Origin: Agrobacterium rosae
Lineage (GTDB): Bacteria; Pseudomonadota; Alphaproteobacteria; Rhizobiales; Rhizobiaceae
Assembly: GCF_002915175.1 (NCBI RefSeq)
Contig: NZ_NXEJ01000003.1
Location: 186,001 to 250,000, forward strand
DNA length: 64,000 bases
Direction: 5' to 3'
Notes under the pieces: model-generated
What the model saw: the letters and a program-made list of their open reading frames with translations, nothing else
Database searches by the model: none
Told to the model about the DNA's origin: nothing
Program-made: the position numbers and the translations under genes
Part shown: piece after piece, positions 52,237 to 61,184 of the stretch
Layout: every line of letters begins with the position of its first letter
How positions within the stretch are numbered: the first letter of the stretch is position 1

Positions 52237-53076
52237 ATGACATTGAAGCCCATCCTGGCTGCCGCCGTTTTTGTCGGCACCGCTTGCCTATCGACGATCG
52301 CTTCCGCAGAACAGCTCGATGATATCAAGGCTGCAGGCACGTTGAACTGCGGCGTCCTGACAAACTCACCCCCGCTGGGTTTCCAAGACCCCAAAACCCG
52401 TGAGCCCGCCGGCTACGAGATCGAAATCTGCCAGATGCTGGCAAAATATCTCGGCGTCACGCCAAAACTGATTGCAGTATCACCGCAGACCCGCATGGCC
52501 GAACTGACGCAGGGGCGTGTCGATATTCTGGCCTCGCTTTTGAGCTACAGCAAGCAGCGTGCCGAGCAGGTCGATTTCAGCGGTGCCTATGTTGCCGAAG
52601 ACTTCAATTTCGTCGTTCTCGACAAATCCGATATCAAAAAGGTTGACGGTCTGGCCGGCCAGCGTATCGGCCTTGTCAAGGGCTCTGTTCTAATTCCCAT
52701 CACCGAAAAGCGCGTTCCAGATGCGCGAGTACTCTCGTTTGAAACCAGTGCCGCATCGTTCCTGGCTCTGCAGCAAGGCAAGGTGAAAGCCACGGTCTAT
52801 CGTTATTCCGAAGGCAAGGCCGTCGAGCGCAACGCGGGCGCTGACATCAAGGCCCTTCGTTTTCTCGATGAGCCGTTGCTGTCGATGCCGTCCGGCTTCG
52901 CCTTCCGCAAAGGCTCGCCAGAACTGGTCAAGGCAACCAATACTTTTCTGGCCGGGCTTGAAACTTCCGGCGAGGGCCAGAAGCTTTTTGACAAATGGCT
53001 CGGCAAGGATTCCGACTTGAAGGCGGAACGCAAGTTTGCGTTCGGCAAACCGCAAGAGAGCTGGTTTCCCGAATAA
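52237..53076 (+). CDS. Polar amino acid-type ABC transporter substrate-binding protein
   Basis: Periplasmic binding protein of about 279 residues; the ATG at 52237 has a GAGGAGG site, and a longer frame from 52198 is not needed. Signal peptide ILAAAVFVGTACLSTIASA (cleavage near residue 22). Mature start LDDIKAAGTLNCGVLTNSPPLG and the EICQMLAKYLG pattern are SBP family 3. It leads an operon with two permeases, an ATPase and an RraA-type aldolase. Confidence 0.92.
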   Translation: MTLKPILAAAVFVGTACLSTIASAEQLDDIKAAGTLNCGVLTNSPPLGFQDPKTREPAGYEIEICQMLAKYLGVTPKLIAVSPQTRMAELTQGRVDILASLLSYSKQRAEQVDFSGAYVAEDFNFVVLDKSDIKKVDGLAGQRIGLVKGSVLIPITEKRVPDARVLSFETSAASFLALQQGKVKATVYRYSEGKAVERNAGADIKALRFLDEPLLSMPSGFAFRKGSPELVKATNTFLAGLETSGEGQKLFDKWLGKDSDLKAERKFAFGKPQESWFPE

Positions 53077-53210
53077 GCATCGAGAATGACCCGGCGGGCC
53101 GATGCCCCCTGCCGGATCAAACCTCAAAGACGACGGAAATTGAGAAATGAGCGCAGCCTTCCATGAGCTTGGAAGAACTTCGCCAAGCGCTGGAGTGAGA
53201 CCGCATCGAC

Positions 53211-53909
53211 ATGGGTTATCAATTCGATTTCAGCAAAGTTCTACAGGGGGAGTATCTCGATCTCATCCTGCAAGGTCTGCAGACCACGATGGTTCTGTTT
53301 GCGATTTCCTGGGTGATCGGTCTGGTCCTGGCTGTGTTCCTCACCGTCGTCAGGGCAATTGATTTCAGGCCGACCCAAATCCTCGTCGCCGCCTTCGTTG
53401 AATATCACCGCAACGTACCGATCCTGATCCAGTTGTTCGTCTGGTATTTCGGCTTCGCTGTCGTGCTGCCAGATGCCGTCAACGATTATCTGAACGACAT
53501 AGGGGCCGAGATCGGCTACGCCATAGTCGCGCTGGCGCTGAACAAGGCCGCCTACATGTCGGAGGATTTCCGCAGCGGCCTCCGCTCGATCCATCCCGCT
53601 CAGATGGAAGCCGCACGTTCCATCGGTCTAACCTATCTCGGTGCCATGCGCTGGGTGATCCTGCCTCAAGCCTGGCGGCTGGCTCTGCCCGCATTGCTTG
53701 GCCAGACGCTAATCCTTTTCAAGGGCACCAGCCTTGCCGCCGGCATCGGTGTTGCCGAACTAAGCTATCAGGCACGCTATGTCGAGGAGCAGTCCTTCCG
53801 GATATTCGAAGCCTATGGTCTCGTAACGGCGATCTACATGCTGATTTCCTTCGCGATCATGTGGGGCTCGTCGAGCTTGTCTAGGCGCTACCGATTGAGG
53901 GTGAAGTGA
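53211..53909 (+). CDS. Amino acid ABC transporter permease
   Basis: HisM/HisQ-type permease of 232 residues: YLDLILQGLQTTMVLFAISW helix, YHRNVPILIQLFVWYFG motif and EAA-type loop (MEAARSIGLTYLGAMRWVILP). There is no strong ribosome site before the ATG, and 134 bp separate it from the binding protein gene. It overlaps the next gene by one base. Confidence 0.9.
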   Translation: MGYQFDFSKVLQGEYLDLILQGLQTTMVLFAISWVIGLVLAVFLTVVRAIDFRPTQILVAAFVEYHRNVPILIQLFVWYFGFAVVLPDAVNDYLNDIGAEIGYAIVALALNKAAYMSEDFRSGLRSIHPAQMEAARSIGLTYLGAMRWVILPQAWRLALPALLGQTLILFKGTSLAAGIGVAELSYQARYVEEQSFRIFEAYGLVTAIYMLISFAIMWGSSSLSRRYRLRVK

Positions 53910-54619
53910 TGCTCCAGATTCTGCAAGAATACGGTGTTTTGCTGCTCATCGGCGAATATCCGCACGGCAAGCTCGGCGGTTTGGCGATGACGCTAATTAT
54001 CTCCTTTGTCAGTCTGATCGTAACGTTCCCCTGCGCCATTCTCATTGCACTTGCCCGCACCGGCAATTCGAAACCATTAAAGAATATTGCAAGCGGCTTC
54101 GTGCATTGCGTGCGGGCTATTCCGCTGTTGATGCTGATCTTCTGGGCCTATTTTGCGCTACCTGTCGTCATCGGCTTCCCCGTCGACGCGACCTATACAC
54201 TGATTATTGCGATCGTCGTCTACCAGACTGCCTATCTCGGAGAAATCATCGCTGCTGGTATAGAAGGCCTGCCGAGGGGCCAGATGGAAGCCGCCAAGTC
54301 ACTCGGTCTCGGCTATATCCCGACGACTTTCAAGATCGTTCTGCCGCAAGCTTTATTCAACGTCGTTCCGGGCATCGTCAACCAGTTGACAACGATCATC
54401 AAGGAATCATCGCTCGGCTCGATCATCGCCGTGCCGGAACTGTCTTACGCCATGCTGCAGGTGAACTCGAACGAGGTCACCAAGCCGCTGCAAATATTCG
54501 GCATCCTCGCAGGCACTTACTTCGTGCTGTGCTTTGCGCTCAGCCAGGCCACCGGTGTGCTCGAAAGACGCATCGCCAACCGCCGCACCGGACGGGTCAT
54601 CGTGGAGGCAGTGGCATGA
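53909..54619 (+). CDS. Amino acid ABC transporter permease
   Basis: Second permease of about 236 residues, starting at the ATG at 53909. LGGLAMTLIISFVSLIVTFP, HCVRAIPLLMLIFWAYF and the EAA-type loop MEAAKSLGLGYIPTTFKIVLP are present. Its end overlaps the ATPase start by 4 bp. Confidence 0.9.
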   Translation: MLQILQEYGVLLLIGEYPHGKLGGLAMTLIISFVSLIVTFPCAILIALARTGNSKPLKNIASGFVHCVRAIPLLMLIFWAYFALPVVIGFPVDATYTLIIAIVVYQTAYLGEIIAAGIEGLPRGQMEAAKSLGLGYIPTTFKIVLPQALFNVVPGIVNQLTTIIKESSLGSIIAVPELSYAMLQVNSNEVTKPLQIFGILAGTYFVLCFALSQATGVLERRIANRRTGRVIVEAVA

Positions 54620-55347
54620 TCGAGTTCCAGAATGTTTCCAAATGGTACGGTGCCGTTCAGGTCATTCACGATATCAGTGCCACGGTCGAGAAGGGGACGA
54701 CCATCGTGCTCTGCGGCCCGTCTGGCTCGGGCAAATCGACGCTGGTCAGAACGGTCAACCGGCTGGAGCCTATCCAGAAGGGCAAAATCACGCTGGCAGG
54801 CAGGAGCATTCATGAGAAATCCGTCGATGTGAACGAGCTGCGGACGGGCATCGGCTTCGTCTTCCAGCAGTTCAACCTGTTCCCGCATTTATCGGTTGTC
54901 GAAAATGTCATGCTACCACTTTGTCGTTTGCGCGGCCAATCCCGCAAGCAGGCCCTTCCGGCAGCCATGCTTATGCTTGAGCGGGTAGGCCTTGCAGACA
55001 AGGCACAATCGCTACCGGCCGATATTTCCGGCGGCCAGTCGCAGCGGGTGGCAATCGCCCGCTCGCTGATCCTGAAGCCAGAAGTCCTGATCCTGGACGA
55101 GCCCACCAGTGCGCTCGATCCGGAAATGGTCAGCGAAGTACTGAAGCTTCTGAAAGAGCTTTCCGGTGGCGGCATCACCATGATGTGCGTCACCCACGAA
55201 ATGGGCTTCGCACGCGAAGTCGCAGACCGCATCTGGTTCCTCAAGAAGGGTGAACTCACCTTCGACGCGGTGCCGGACACGTTTTTTTCAAAGGAAACGC
55301 ATCCCGACGTTCGGGGATTCATGTCTGCCATTCACAGAAATCACTAA
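54616..55347 (+). CDS. Amino acid ABC transporter ATP-binding protein
   Basis: ATPase of 243 residues starting at the ATG at 54616 (MIEFQNVSKWYGAVQ). Walker A GPSGSGKST, signature ISGGQSQR (a Gln-Ser variant of the usual QQQR), Walker B LILDEPTSALDPE and H-loop VTHEMGFAREV are intact. It overlaps the permease by 4 bp and precedes the RraA gene by 18 bp. Confidence 0.93.
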   Translation: MIEFQNVSKWYGAVQVIHDISATVEKGTTIVLCGPSGSGKSTLVRTVNRLEPIQKGKITLAGRSIHEKSVDVNELRTGIGFVFQQFNLFPHLSVVENVMLPLCRLRGQSRKQALPAAMLMLERVGLADKAQSLPADISGGQSQRVAIARSLILKPEVLILDEPTSALDPEMVSEVLKLLKELSGGGITMMCVTHEMGFAREVADRIWFLKKGELTFDAVPDTFFSKETHPDVRGFMSAIHRNH

Positions 55348-55365
55348 CATCTAAGGAGACCCACC

Positions 55366-56040
55366 ATGATCCACATCAAGCAGATTCCGGAACGCCCAAG
55401 CCAGGAAGATATTGCAGCGTTGGCACCGTTCTCGCCAGCCACCATTCATGAGGCCCAAGGCCGTCGTGGCGCTTTGTCCTCACGCATCAAGCCGGTCGAT
55501 TACCGGATGAAGCTCTGCGGTCCTGCGTTTACAGTCAAGAGCGCGCCGCGTGACAATATCATGCTGCAGCTTGCCATCAACTACGCCAATCCGGGCGATA
55601 TCATCGTGGTGTCGGGCGGCGAATATGAGGAGGCAGGTTCATTCGGCGACGTGCTTGCCAATGCCTGCCTTGCTAAGGGCATCGGCGGACTGGTGACCGA
55701 CACCGGCGTTCGCGATACGCTGCAGCTTCGCGACCTCGGCTTTCCGGTATTTTCACTCAGCGTCTGCATCAAGGGTACGGTCAAGGAGACCCTGACCTCG
55801 GTCAATGATCCAATCATCATCGGTGGTGAGTTGATCTATCCCGGCGACATCATCGTCGGCGATGCCGACGGTCTTGTCGTTGTGCGCCGTGCCGAGGCGC
55901 AAGAGGTGGCGCAGCTGTCACAGGCCCGAGAAGACGCGGAAGCTGGCTTTATCGCTGCCTACAAGGCTGGCAAGTCGGTAATCGAAGTCAGCAATCTGGA
56001 ACCGGTTCTGAAGGCCAAGGGCTTTAAGTCCGACATCTAA
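55366..56040 (+). CDS. RraA family 4-hydroxy-4-methyl-2-oxoglutarate aldolase-like protein
   Basis: Protein of 224 residues. HMG/CHA-aldolase signatures: GDIIVVSGGEYEEAGSFGDVLA, GGLVTDTGVRDTLQL (substrate Arg and metal-site Asp) and PGDIIVGDADGLVVV. This family cleaves 4-hydroxy-4-methyl-2-oxoglutarate or close relatives to pyruvate, with a divalent metal; some members are RNase E inhibitors without that role. A position right after the amino acid ABC genes supports a catabolic role. Confidence 0.85.
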   Translation: MIHIKQIPERPSQEDIAALAPFSPATIHEAQGRRGALSSRIKPVDYRMKLCGPAFTVKSAPRDNIMLQLAINYANPGDIIVVSGGEYEEAGSFGDVLANACLAKGIGGLVTDTGVRDTLQLRDLGFPVFSLSVCIKGTVKETLTSVNDPIIIGGELIYPGDIIVGDADGLVVVRRAEAQEVAQLSQAREDAEAGFIAAYKAGKSVIEVSNLEPVLKAKGFKSDI

Positions 56041-56457
56041 TTTGCGGTAAACAAAGATAAGGGAACGCGTCGGCCTTTGATACGGGCCAGCGCGTTCCTT
56101 GCCGCTCGCTGACTAGCTTCGGCCGGCTTTCAGCCACACGTCGCAGACAACGCGTGGTCGGGCTTTGCGCCAGACCGCAGAGTCGGCAGCGCAAGAATTG
56201 AACGGACCACGCTGGTTCGCATACAACCCTCCAGCCCGTTGAAGGCATTTGCCGTCAATCTTTTACGGGGCTCAGCCGTGTTTACAGCATTCCAGCATAT
56301 CCCGACCGTCTCTCATCATCGTGGCACCATGGGAGAACCGAAAAAACGCTCCATTAAAACTTCGTCTGACCCCATCGCTCAAGCACTGATGTACTCAGAA
56401 TTGCGCCTGACGCTGCATATGCCAGCGGATTTATAACGGCGTTGGCATGGGTGAGGC
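56041..56457. other. Gap between the ABC/RraA operon and the carboxylase operon
   Basis: 417 bp with no supported gene. It contains the hairpin at 56062-56098. The remainder should hold the promoter for the BCCP operon, but I could not define its hexamers. Confidence 0.6.
56062..56098 (+). terminator. Hairpin after the RraA gene
   Basis: GGAACGCG (56062-56069) pairs with CGCGTTCC (56091-56098), with an inner GGCC pair. Only a short T run follows, so termination may be partial. Confidence 0.5.
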
Positions 56458-56868
56458 ATGGATCTCTCGAAAATCAAAACACTGATCGACTTCGTCGGCC
56501 AATCGAACATCAACGAACTCACGGTCACGGAAAAAGAAACAACCGTGAGAATTTTTCGTGCCGGAAAGTCCGGCGCGCCAGCGGCTGGCGTTAGCGATAC
56601 AAAGCCGGTGAAAAACGCCGGACCTGTATCCGAGGCAACCGCCATTACCTCGCCGATATTCGGTCTGCTCCACGCAGCCTCTGCACCCGGCGAAAAGCCA
56701 TTTGTCGCGCTTGGCGATGTGGTCGAGGCTGGTCAGACCTTGTTCATCATTGAGGCGATGAAGGTCTTCAACAACATCGTTGCGCCGAGCAATGGCCGTA
56801 TCGTCAGCCTGCCTGCCAAGGATGGCGGCGAAGTCGAGGTCGGTGACCTTCTGGCGGAGATAATTTGA
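56458..56868 (+). CDS. Biotin carboxyl carrier protein (AccB-like)
   Basis: Protein of 136 residues. The N-terminal ~35 residues form a charged helix-like region, then an Ala/Pro-rich linker (~36-60), then a biotinyl domain. The biotin lysine is Lys102 in the intact EAMKVFNN. It carries carboxybiotin to a carboxyltransferase. It heads an operon with a biotin carboxylase and PxpB/PxpC, and not with AccA/AccD, so it probably serves a non-acetyl-CoA carboxylase. Confidence 0.9.
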   Translation: MDLSKIKTLIDFVGQSNINELTVTEKETTVRIFRAGKSGAPAAGVSDTKPVKNAGPVSEATAITSPIFGLLHAASAPGEKPFVALGDVVEAGQTLFIIEAMKVFNNIVAPSNGRIVSLPAKDGGEVEVGDLLAEII

Positions 56869-58259
56869 TGCCGCAGTTTGCCCCTGAACACGCGGAGCGG
56901 AAACTCCGCTTCGATACTGTCCTCATCGCCAACCGTGGCGAAATTGCCCTGCGTATCCTCAAGGCATGCAGGGATCTCGGGCTTAAGACGGTTATGGTCT
57001 GCTCCGAGGCCGACCGGCAGGCAAGCTATGGCGAGCTTGCCGACACGTTCCTTTGTATCGGCCCGGCGAGTGCGGGCAAGAGCTACCTCAACGACGATGC
57101 CATCCTGCTGGCTGCCCGGATGACCGGTGCCGGAGCGGTGCATCCGGGCTATGGTTTTCTCTCCGAAAACGCGGCGTTCTCGGCGGCAGTGGAAGACGCT
57201 GGCATGGTCTTCATCGGCCCAACGTGGCAGTCCATTGCCACGATGGGTGACAAGATTGCCGCAAAGACTGCGATGATCGCGGCTGGCGTCCCTTGCGTCC
57301 CCGGACCCGATTCCGAGTTGCCCGACGACAAGGTCGCCGTCGAGAAGATCGCTGCGGAAATCGGCTACCCGGTGATCGTCAAGGCGGCCGGTGGTGGCGG
57401 TGGACGTGGCATGCGGGTGGTGACGGATGCCAGCGTGTTGCATGAATCCATATCAACGACCCGCGAAGAAGCGCGTCAGGCTTTCGGCACGCACTCGCTC
57501 TATATTGAAAAATTCCTGCAGCATCCCCGCCATGTCGAAATCCAGGTGCTTTGCGACGTGCATGGCAATGCGGTTTGGCTCGGCCACCGCGATTGTTCCA
57601 TGCAGCGCCGCCATCAGAAGGTCGTCGAGGAAGCGCCCGCACCGAGCATTCCGGCAGAAATCATCGGTCCGGTTGCAGAGGCCTGCGTCACCGCCTGCCA
57701 GCAGATCGGCTATCGCGGCGTCGGCACTTTTGAGTTCCTCTATGAAGATGAGTGTTTCTATTTCATCGAGATGAATACCCGTTTGCAGGTCGAACATCCG
57801 GTTACGGAAATGACCAGCGGCGTTGACATTGTGCAGGCGCAGATCAAGGCTGCGCAGGGGATTCCTCTTGGTCTGACGCAAGCAGATGTGGCGACGAAAG
57901 GACATGCCTTCGAATGCCGTATCAACGCTGAAGACCCCGAAACATTTCTGGCCTCTGCAGGCACCATCATCAGCTTGCATCTGCCGTCCGGGCCCGGCAT
58001 CCGGGTCGATACGCATGTGCATGCCGGATACAAGGTACCGCCCTATTACGACTCGCTGATTGGCAAGCTGATCGTGCATGCTCAAACCCGTGCCGAGGCT
58101 ATCGTCACGATGCGGGCGGCACTGGAGGAAACGCAGATCGAGGGAATTTCCACCAACCTGCCCCTGTTGCGGGCATTGTTCACGGACGAAGACTTTGCTG
58201 CCGGTTGTACAGATATCCACTATCTCGAAAAATGGCTGAAGCGTCGGAGTGCGTCATGA
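56868..58259 (+). CDS. Biotin carboxylase (AccC-like)
   Basis: ATP-grasp enzyme of about 463 residues; the ATG at 56868 shares a base with the BCCP stop. Typical segments are LIANRGEIALRILKACRDLG, KAAGGGGGRGMRVV (ATP-binding glycine loop), MNTRLQVEHPVTE and a C-terminal domain. It carboxylates the biotin of BCCP. It is normal in length for AccC and overlaps the next gene by 4 bp. Confidence 0.93.
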   Translation: MPQFAPEHAERKLRFDTVLIANRGEIALRILKACRDLGLKTVMVCSEADRQASYGELADTFLCIGPASAGKSYLNDDAILLAARMTGAGAVHPGYGFLSENAAFSAAVEDAGMVFIGPTWQSIATMGDKIAAKTAMIAAGVPCVPGPDSELPDDKVAVEKIAAEIGYPVIVKAAGGGGGRGMRVVTDASVLHESISTTREEARQAFGTHSLYIEKFLQHPRHVEIQVLCDVHGNAVWLGHRDCSMQRRHQKVVEEAPAPSIPAEIIGPVAEACVTACQQIGYRGVGTFEFLYEDECFYFIEMNTRLQVEHPVTEMTSGVDIVQAQIKAAQGIPLGLTQADVATKGHAFECRINAEDPETFLASAGTIISLHLPSGPGIRVDTHVHAGYKVPPYYDSLIGKLIVHAQTRAEAIVTMRAALEETQIEGISTNLPLLRALFTDEDFAAGCTDIHYLEKWLKRRSAS

Positions 58260-58657
58260 GCGAAATCGATTTTAGCGATCCCGCAGTGCTCGCTGCGCTT
58301 TCCGCAGCTCTGACGCAGGCCGGTGTCGATGGCATAGAGATCGAACAGCCGCGCGGGAAATTGCGCATTGTCGTGGAGAAAAACGGCGGTGCTTCGGTGC
58401 TGATCAATGCTGCCAAGGGGGTGGGCAAAGACGTTGTCAGGGGTCAACTGGCGGGCGTTTTTACGAGCTACCAAACGCCATCTCGCTCTCTTTCGGGTAA
58501 TGTTGCTACCGGGGAGATATTGGGCTTCATCCGCGTCGGCCCGATCCTGCTGCCGGTCAAGGTCGGTAAAGCCGGGACACTGACACGCGCTCTTGCGGAA
58601 AACAATTCGCTTGTCGGCTATGGCGATCCTCTCTTCGAAATCGAGAGTCATTCATGA
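58256..58657 (+). CDS. Biotin-less BCCP-like protein
   Basis: Protein of 133 residues with BCCP-like length and a lipoyl/biotinyl-type domain from about residue 65 (GVFTSYQTPSRSL...GNVATGEILGFIRVGPILLPVKV...GYGDPLFEI). At the place of EAMK it has RVGP: Met-Lys is Gly95-Pro96, so it cannot be biotinylated there. The N-terminal ~60 residues resemble the BCCP N-terminus (SALTQAGVDGIEIEQPRGKL). It may be a structural or regulatory subunit of the complex. It overlaps both the biotin carboxylase and pxpB genes by 4 bp. Confidence 0.75.
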   Translation: MSEIDFSDPAVLAALSAALTQAGVDGIEIEQPRGKLRIVVEKNGGASVLINAAKGVGKDVVRGQLAGVFTSYQTPSRSLSGNVATGEILGFIRVGPILLPVKVGKAGTLTRALAENNSLVGYGDPLFEIESHS

Positions 58658-59361
58658 TCCCTGAATCTGAACTTCTCGTCAGTCAGCCGCTTGGAGCGCC
58701 TTCTGTGCAGGAGCGCCCGCAAATATCGCCGATTGGTGGCCGGGCCTTTCTGCTTGAAGCGCCCGGAAGATTCGATCTCGCCGCACAGCGTCGCATCTGG
58801 GCGCTGACGCATGAGGTTTCTACCTGGGACGATATTGTCGAGACCGTGCCGGGCATGACCAACCTCCTTGCCATATTCAAATCCGTACCCGAAAATCCAG
58901 ATATGGTAATGACACGGCTCCGCGATACCTGGGAGCGTGCCGAAAGCATCGACATCGACGGCAAAACGATCGAGATCGCAGTGACTTACGGCGGCGAACA
59001 CGCCACCGACCTTGCCGCACTCTGCACGCTTTCTGGACTGAGCGACAGAGAGATCGTTCGCATTCATCACGAGGGCACATACACAGTGTTCGCACTCGGA
59101 AGCGCGCCGGGCTTCGGTTATCTGCACGGACTTGATCCACGTATCCATATGCCGCGCAAGACCGTGCCATCGCTGAAAATGGCAAAGGGATGCGTCACCA
59201 TTGGCGGCATGCAGACCGGCGTTGCGGTGCTGACCGGACCGAACGGCTGGAATTCGATTGGCTTTGCCGATCTGCCCATGTTTGATCCAAGTGCATCGGT
59301 GCCTGCAATCATGGCACCCGGCGATATCGTACGTTTCATCCCGGAAAGGATCGAGCTATGA
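58654..59361 (+). CDS. pxpB: 5-oxoprolinase subunit PxpB (allophanate hydrolase subunit 1 family)
   Basis: Protein of 235 residues with the KipI/AHS1 core: LLAIFKSVPENPD, a VTYGGEHATDLAALC segment and YTVFALGSAPGFGYLHGLDP, then KMAKGCVTIGGMQTGV. In PxpABC it helps hydrolyse 5-oxoproline to glutamate; the same fold forms half of the carboxyltransferase in urea carboxylase. It overlaps pxpC by 4 bp. Confidence 0.9.
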   Translation: MIPESELLVSQPLGAPSVQERPQISPIGGRAFLLEAPGRFDLAAQRRIWALTHEVSTWDDIVETVPGMTNLLAIFKSVPENPDMVMTRLRDTWERAESIDIDGKTIEIAVTYGGEHATDLAALCTLSGLSDREIVRIHHEGTYTVFALGSAPGFGYLHGLDPRIHMPRKTVPSLKMAKGCVTIGGMQTGVAVLTGPNGWNSIGFADLPMFDPSASVPAIMAPGDIVRFIPERIEL

Positions 59362-60353
59362 TCGAGATCATCGATAGCGGACCGCTGAACACGATTCAAG
59401 ACCTTGGCCGAACCGGCTACCGCGACATCGGCGTGACCGTCAGCGGTGCGATGGACCCGCTGGCACTGAAGGTCGCAAACCTTATGGTCGGCAATCAAGC
59501 GGGTGATGCGGCAGTTGAGTTGCAGACATTTCCGTTTCGGATGCGTTTTGGCACAAAAACGGCCGTTGCCGTCACGGGCGGCGGCAGTGCTAAACTCGAT
59601 GGTATTGCCATGCCGCCGTGGTGGATGAAAACTGCAGATGCAGGGCAGGTTCTAGAAATAACACCGGCTGTCGGCTCTGCCCGTGCCTATGTCGCTTTCG
59701 GCGGCGGGGTGGACGTTGCACCCGTCATGGGGTCTCGCAGCACGTCCTTGCGTGGCGCATTCGGCGGCATGGAGGGACGCTCCCTGAAGAGAGGTGATCT
59801 GCTCCCTCTCGGTAAAGCCTCAATCTCCGGACTTGCTGACGAAGGGTTCGGTGTCGTTCCACCGATGCTCGAAATGGAAACGCTTTTTCCTGTTCAAAAC
59901 GATGGCACTTTGCTCATCAGGGCCTTGCCCGCTGGTGAACACGATTTGTTCGGGGTTGATGCGGAGCGGTTCTGGAACCAGAGCTGGAAGATTTCATCGC
60001 AAAGCGACCGCACCGGTTACAGGCTTTCCGGCGAGCCCATCCGGCCAGTGGCGGCGATTGAAATGCGCTCTCATGGCATTGTTGCCGGTGTCGTACAGGT
60101 GCCTCCCGCGGGTGAGCCGATCATCCAGATGAGCGATGCCAATACCGCTGGCGGCTATCCAAAGATTGCAGGTATCGTTGAGGCCGATCTGTGGCGGCTT
60201 GGTCAGGCGCGCAGTGGCAGTCGGTTGCGTTTCGTGCGCTCCAGCCATGCTCAGGCCCGCGCGCTGGACCAGGCAATTGCCACCTATCTCGAAGACATAT
60301 CCAGCTCCGCGCAAATGGTTGGGCGTGCCTTGAAGGCTATTGCCGGACGCTGA
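59358..60353 (+). CDS. pxpC: 5-oxoprolinase subunit PxpC / biotin-dependent carboxyltransferase family
   Basis: Protein of 331 residues with KipA/AHS2 features: LNTIQDLGRTGYRDIGVTVSGAMD at the start, AFGGGVDVAPVMGSRST, SDRTGYRLSG and the end IIQMSDANTAGGYPKIAGI. It partners PxpB. Together with BCCP and biotin carboxylase upstream, the set equals the domain content of urea carboxylase split over separate genes. Confidence 0.9.
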   Translation: MIEIIDSGPLNTIQDLGRTGYRDIGVTVSGAMDPLALKVANLMVGNQAGDAAVELQTFPFRMRFGTKTAVAVTGGGSAKLDGIAMPPWWMKTADAGQVLEITPAVGSARAYVAFGGGVDVAPVMGSRSTSLRGAFGGMEGRSLKRGDLLPLGKASISGLADEGFGVVPPMLEMETLFPVQNDGTLLIRALPAGEHDLFGVDAERFWNQSWKISSQSDRTGYRLSGEPIRPVAAIEMRSHGIVAGVVQVPPAGEPIIQMSDANTAGGYPKIAGIVEADLWRLGQARSGSRLRFVRSSHAQARALDQAIATYLEDISSSAQMVGRALKAIAGR

Positions 60354-60369
60354 CCTTGGGGAGAGAGCC

Positions 60370-61137
60370 ATGAAGATCGACCTAAATTCAGACATGGGCG
60401 AGGGCTTTGGTCCCTACAGCTTGTGTGACGACGAAGCGCTGATGAAAGTTGTTTCCTCGGCGAATATCGCCTGCGGTTTCCATGCCGGTGACCCTGATAC
60501 GATGGCGCGTATGGTGCGGCTCGCGAAGGCCAGCGGCGTCGGCATCGGTGCCCATCCCGGCCTGCCTGACAGGCAGGGTTTTGGCCGACGGGACATACCC
60601 TTCTCCAACGACGAACTGCGCCAGCAAATGCTCTATCAACTGGGTGCGCTGATAGCGGTGGCAAAGGGTGAGCAGGTTCGGGTGGCGCATATCAGCTTCC
60701 ATGCAGCGATGGGCAACATAGTCAACCGCGACCCTGTTCTTGCCGATTTGATGATGGATGCGATCCGCACCATCGATGCCAATCTGATCGTCTTTGCGAT
60801 GCCGGGTAGCATCATCGCTGATGCAGCAACCCGAGCGGGATTAAAGTCGCTACTCCTTTTTCTTGCCGACCGCGCCTACACCGAGGACGGCAAGCTTGTG
60901 CCGCGCGGCCTGCCGGGTGCCGTTATCAAACAGGAAGATGCTTTGCGCGCCCGCGTTCGGCAGTTCCTGAAAAACGGTACTGTAACCACCATCGATGGCA
61001 CCACGCTTGCCATGCCGGCCCGCTCCATTCTCGTCCACAGTGATACACCTGGCTCCCTCGATCTTGCGCGGATCGTTCGCAGCGAGATCGAAGCCACGGG
61101 CGCAGTACTCGCTCCGGCGTCCGAGATTGTCGCGTAG
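60370..61137 (+). CDS. pxpA: 5-oxoprolinase subunit PxpA (LamB/YcsF family)
   Basis: Protein of about 255 residues; I chose the ATG at 60370 (MKIDLNSDMGEGFGPY), preceded by GGGGAGAG. The motifs DLNSDMGEG, ANIACGFHAGDPDTM and GIGAHPGLPDRQGFGRR identify PxpA. With PxpB/C it opens the lactam ring in an ATP-dependent way. It lies 16 bp after pxpC. Confidence 0.92.
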   Translation: MKIDLNSDMGEGFGPYSLCDDEALMKVVSSANIACGFHAGDPDTMARMVRLAKASGVGIGAHPGLPDRQGFGRRDIPFSNDELRQQMLYQLGALIAVAKGEQVRVAHISFHAAMGNIVNRDPVLADLMMDAIRTIDANLIVFAMPGSIIADAATRAGLKSLLLFLADRAYTEDGKLVPRGLPGAVIKQEDALRARVRQFLKNGTVTTIDGTTLAMPARSILVHSDTPGSLDLARIVRSEIEATGAVLAPASEIVA

Positions 61138-61184
61138 GTTTGCGTACCCACCCTTCTGTCCAACATTACCGAAAGCCAACTCCG

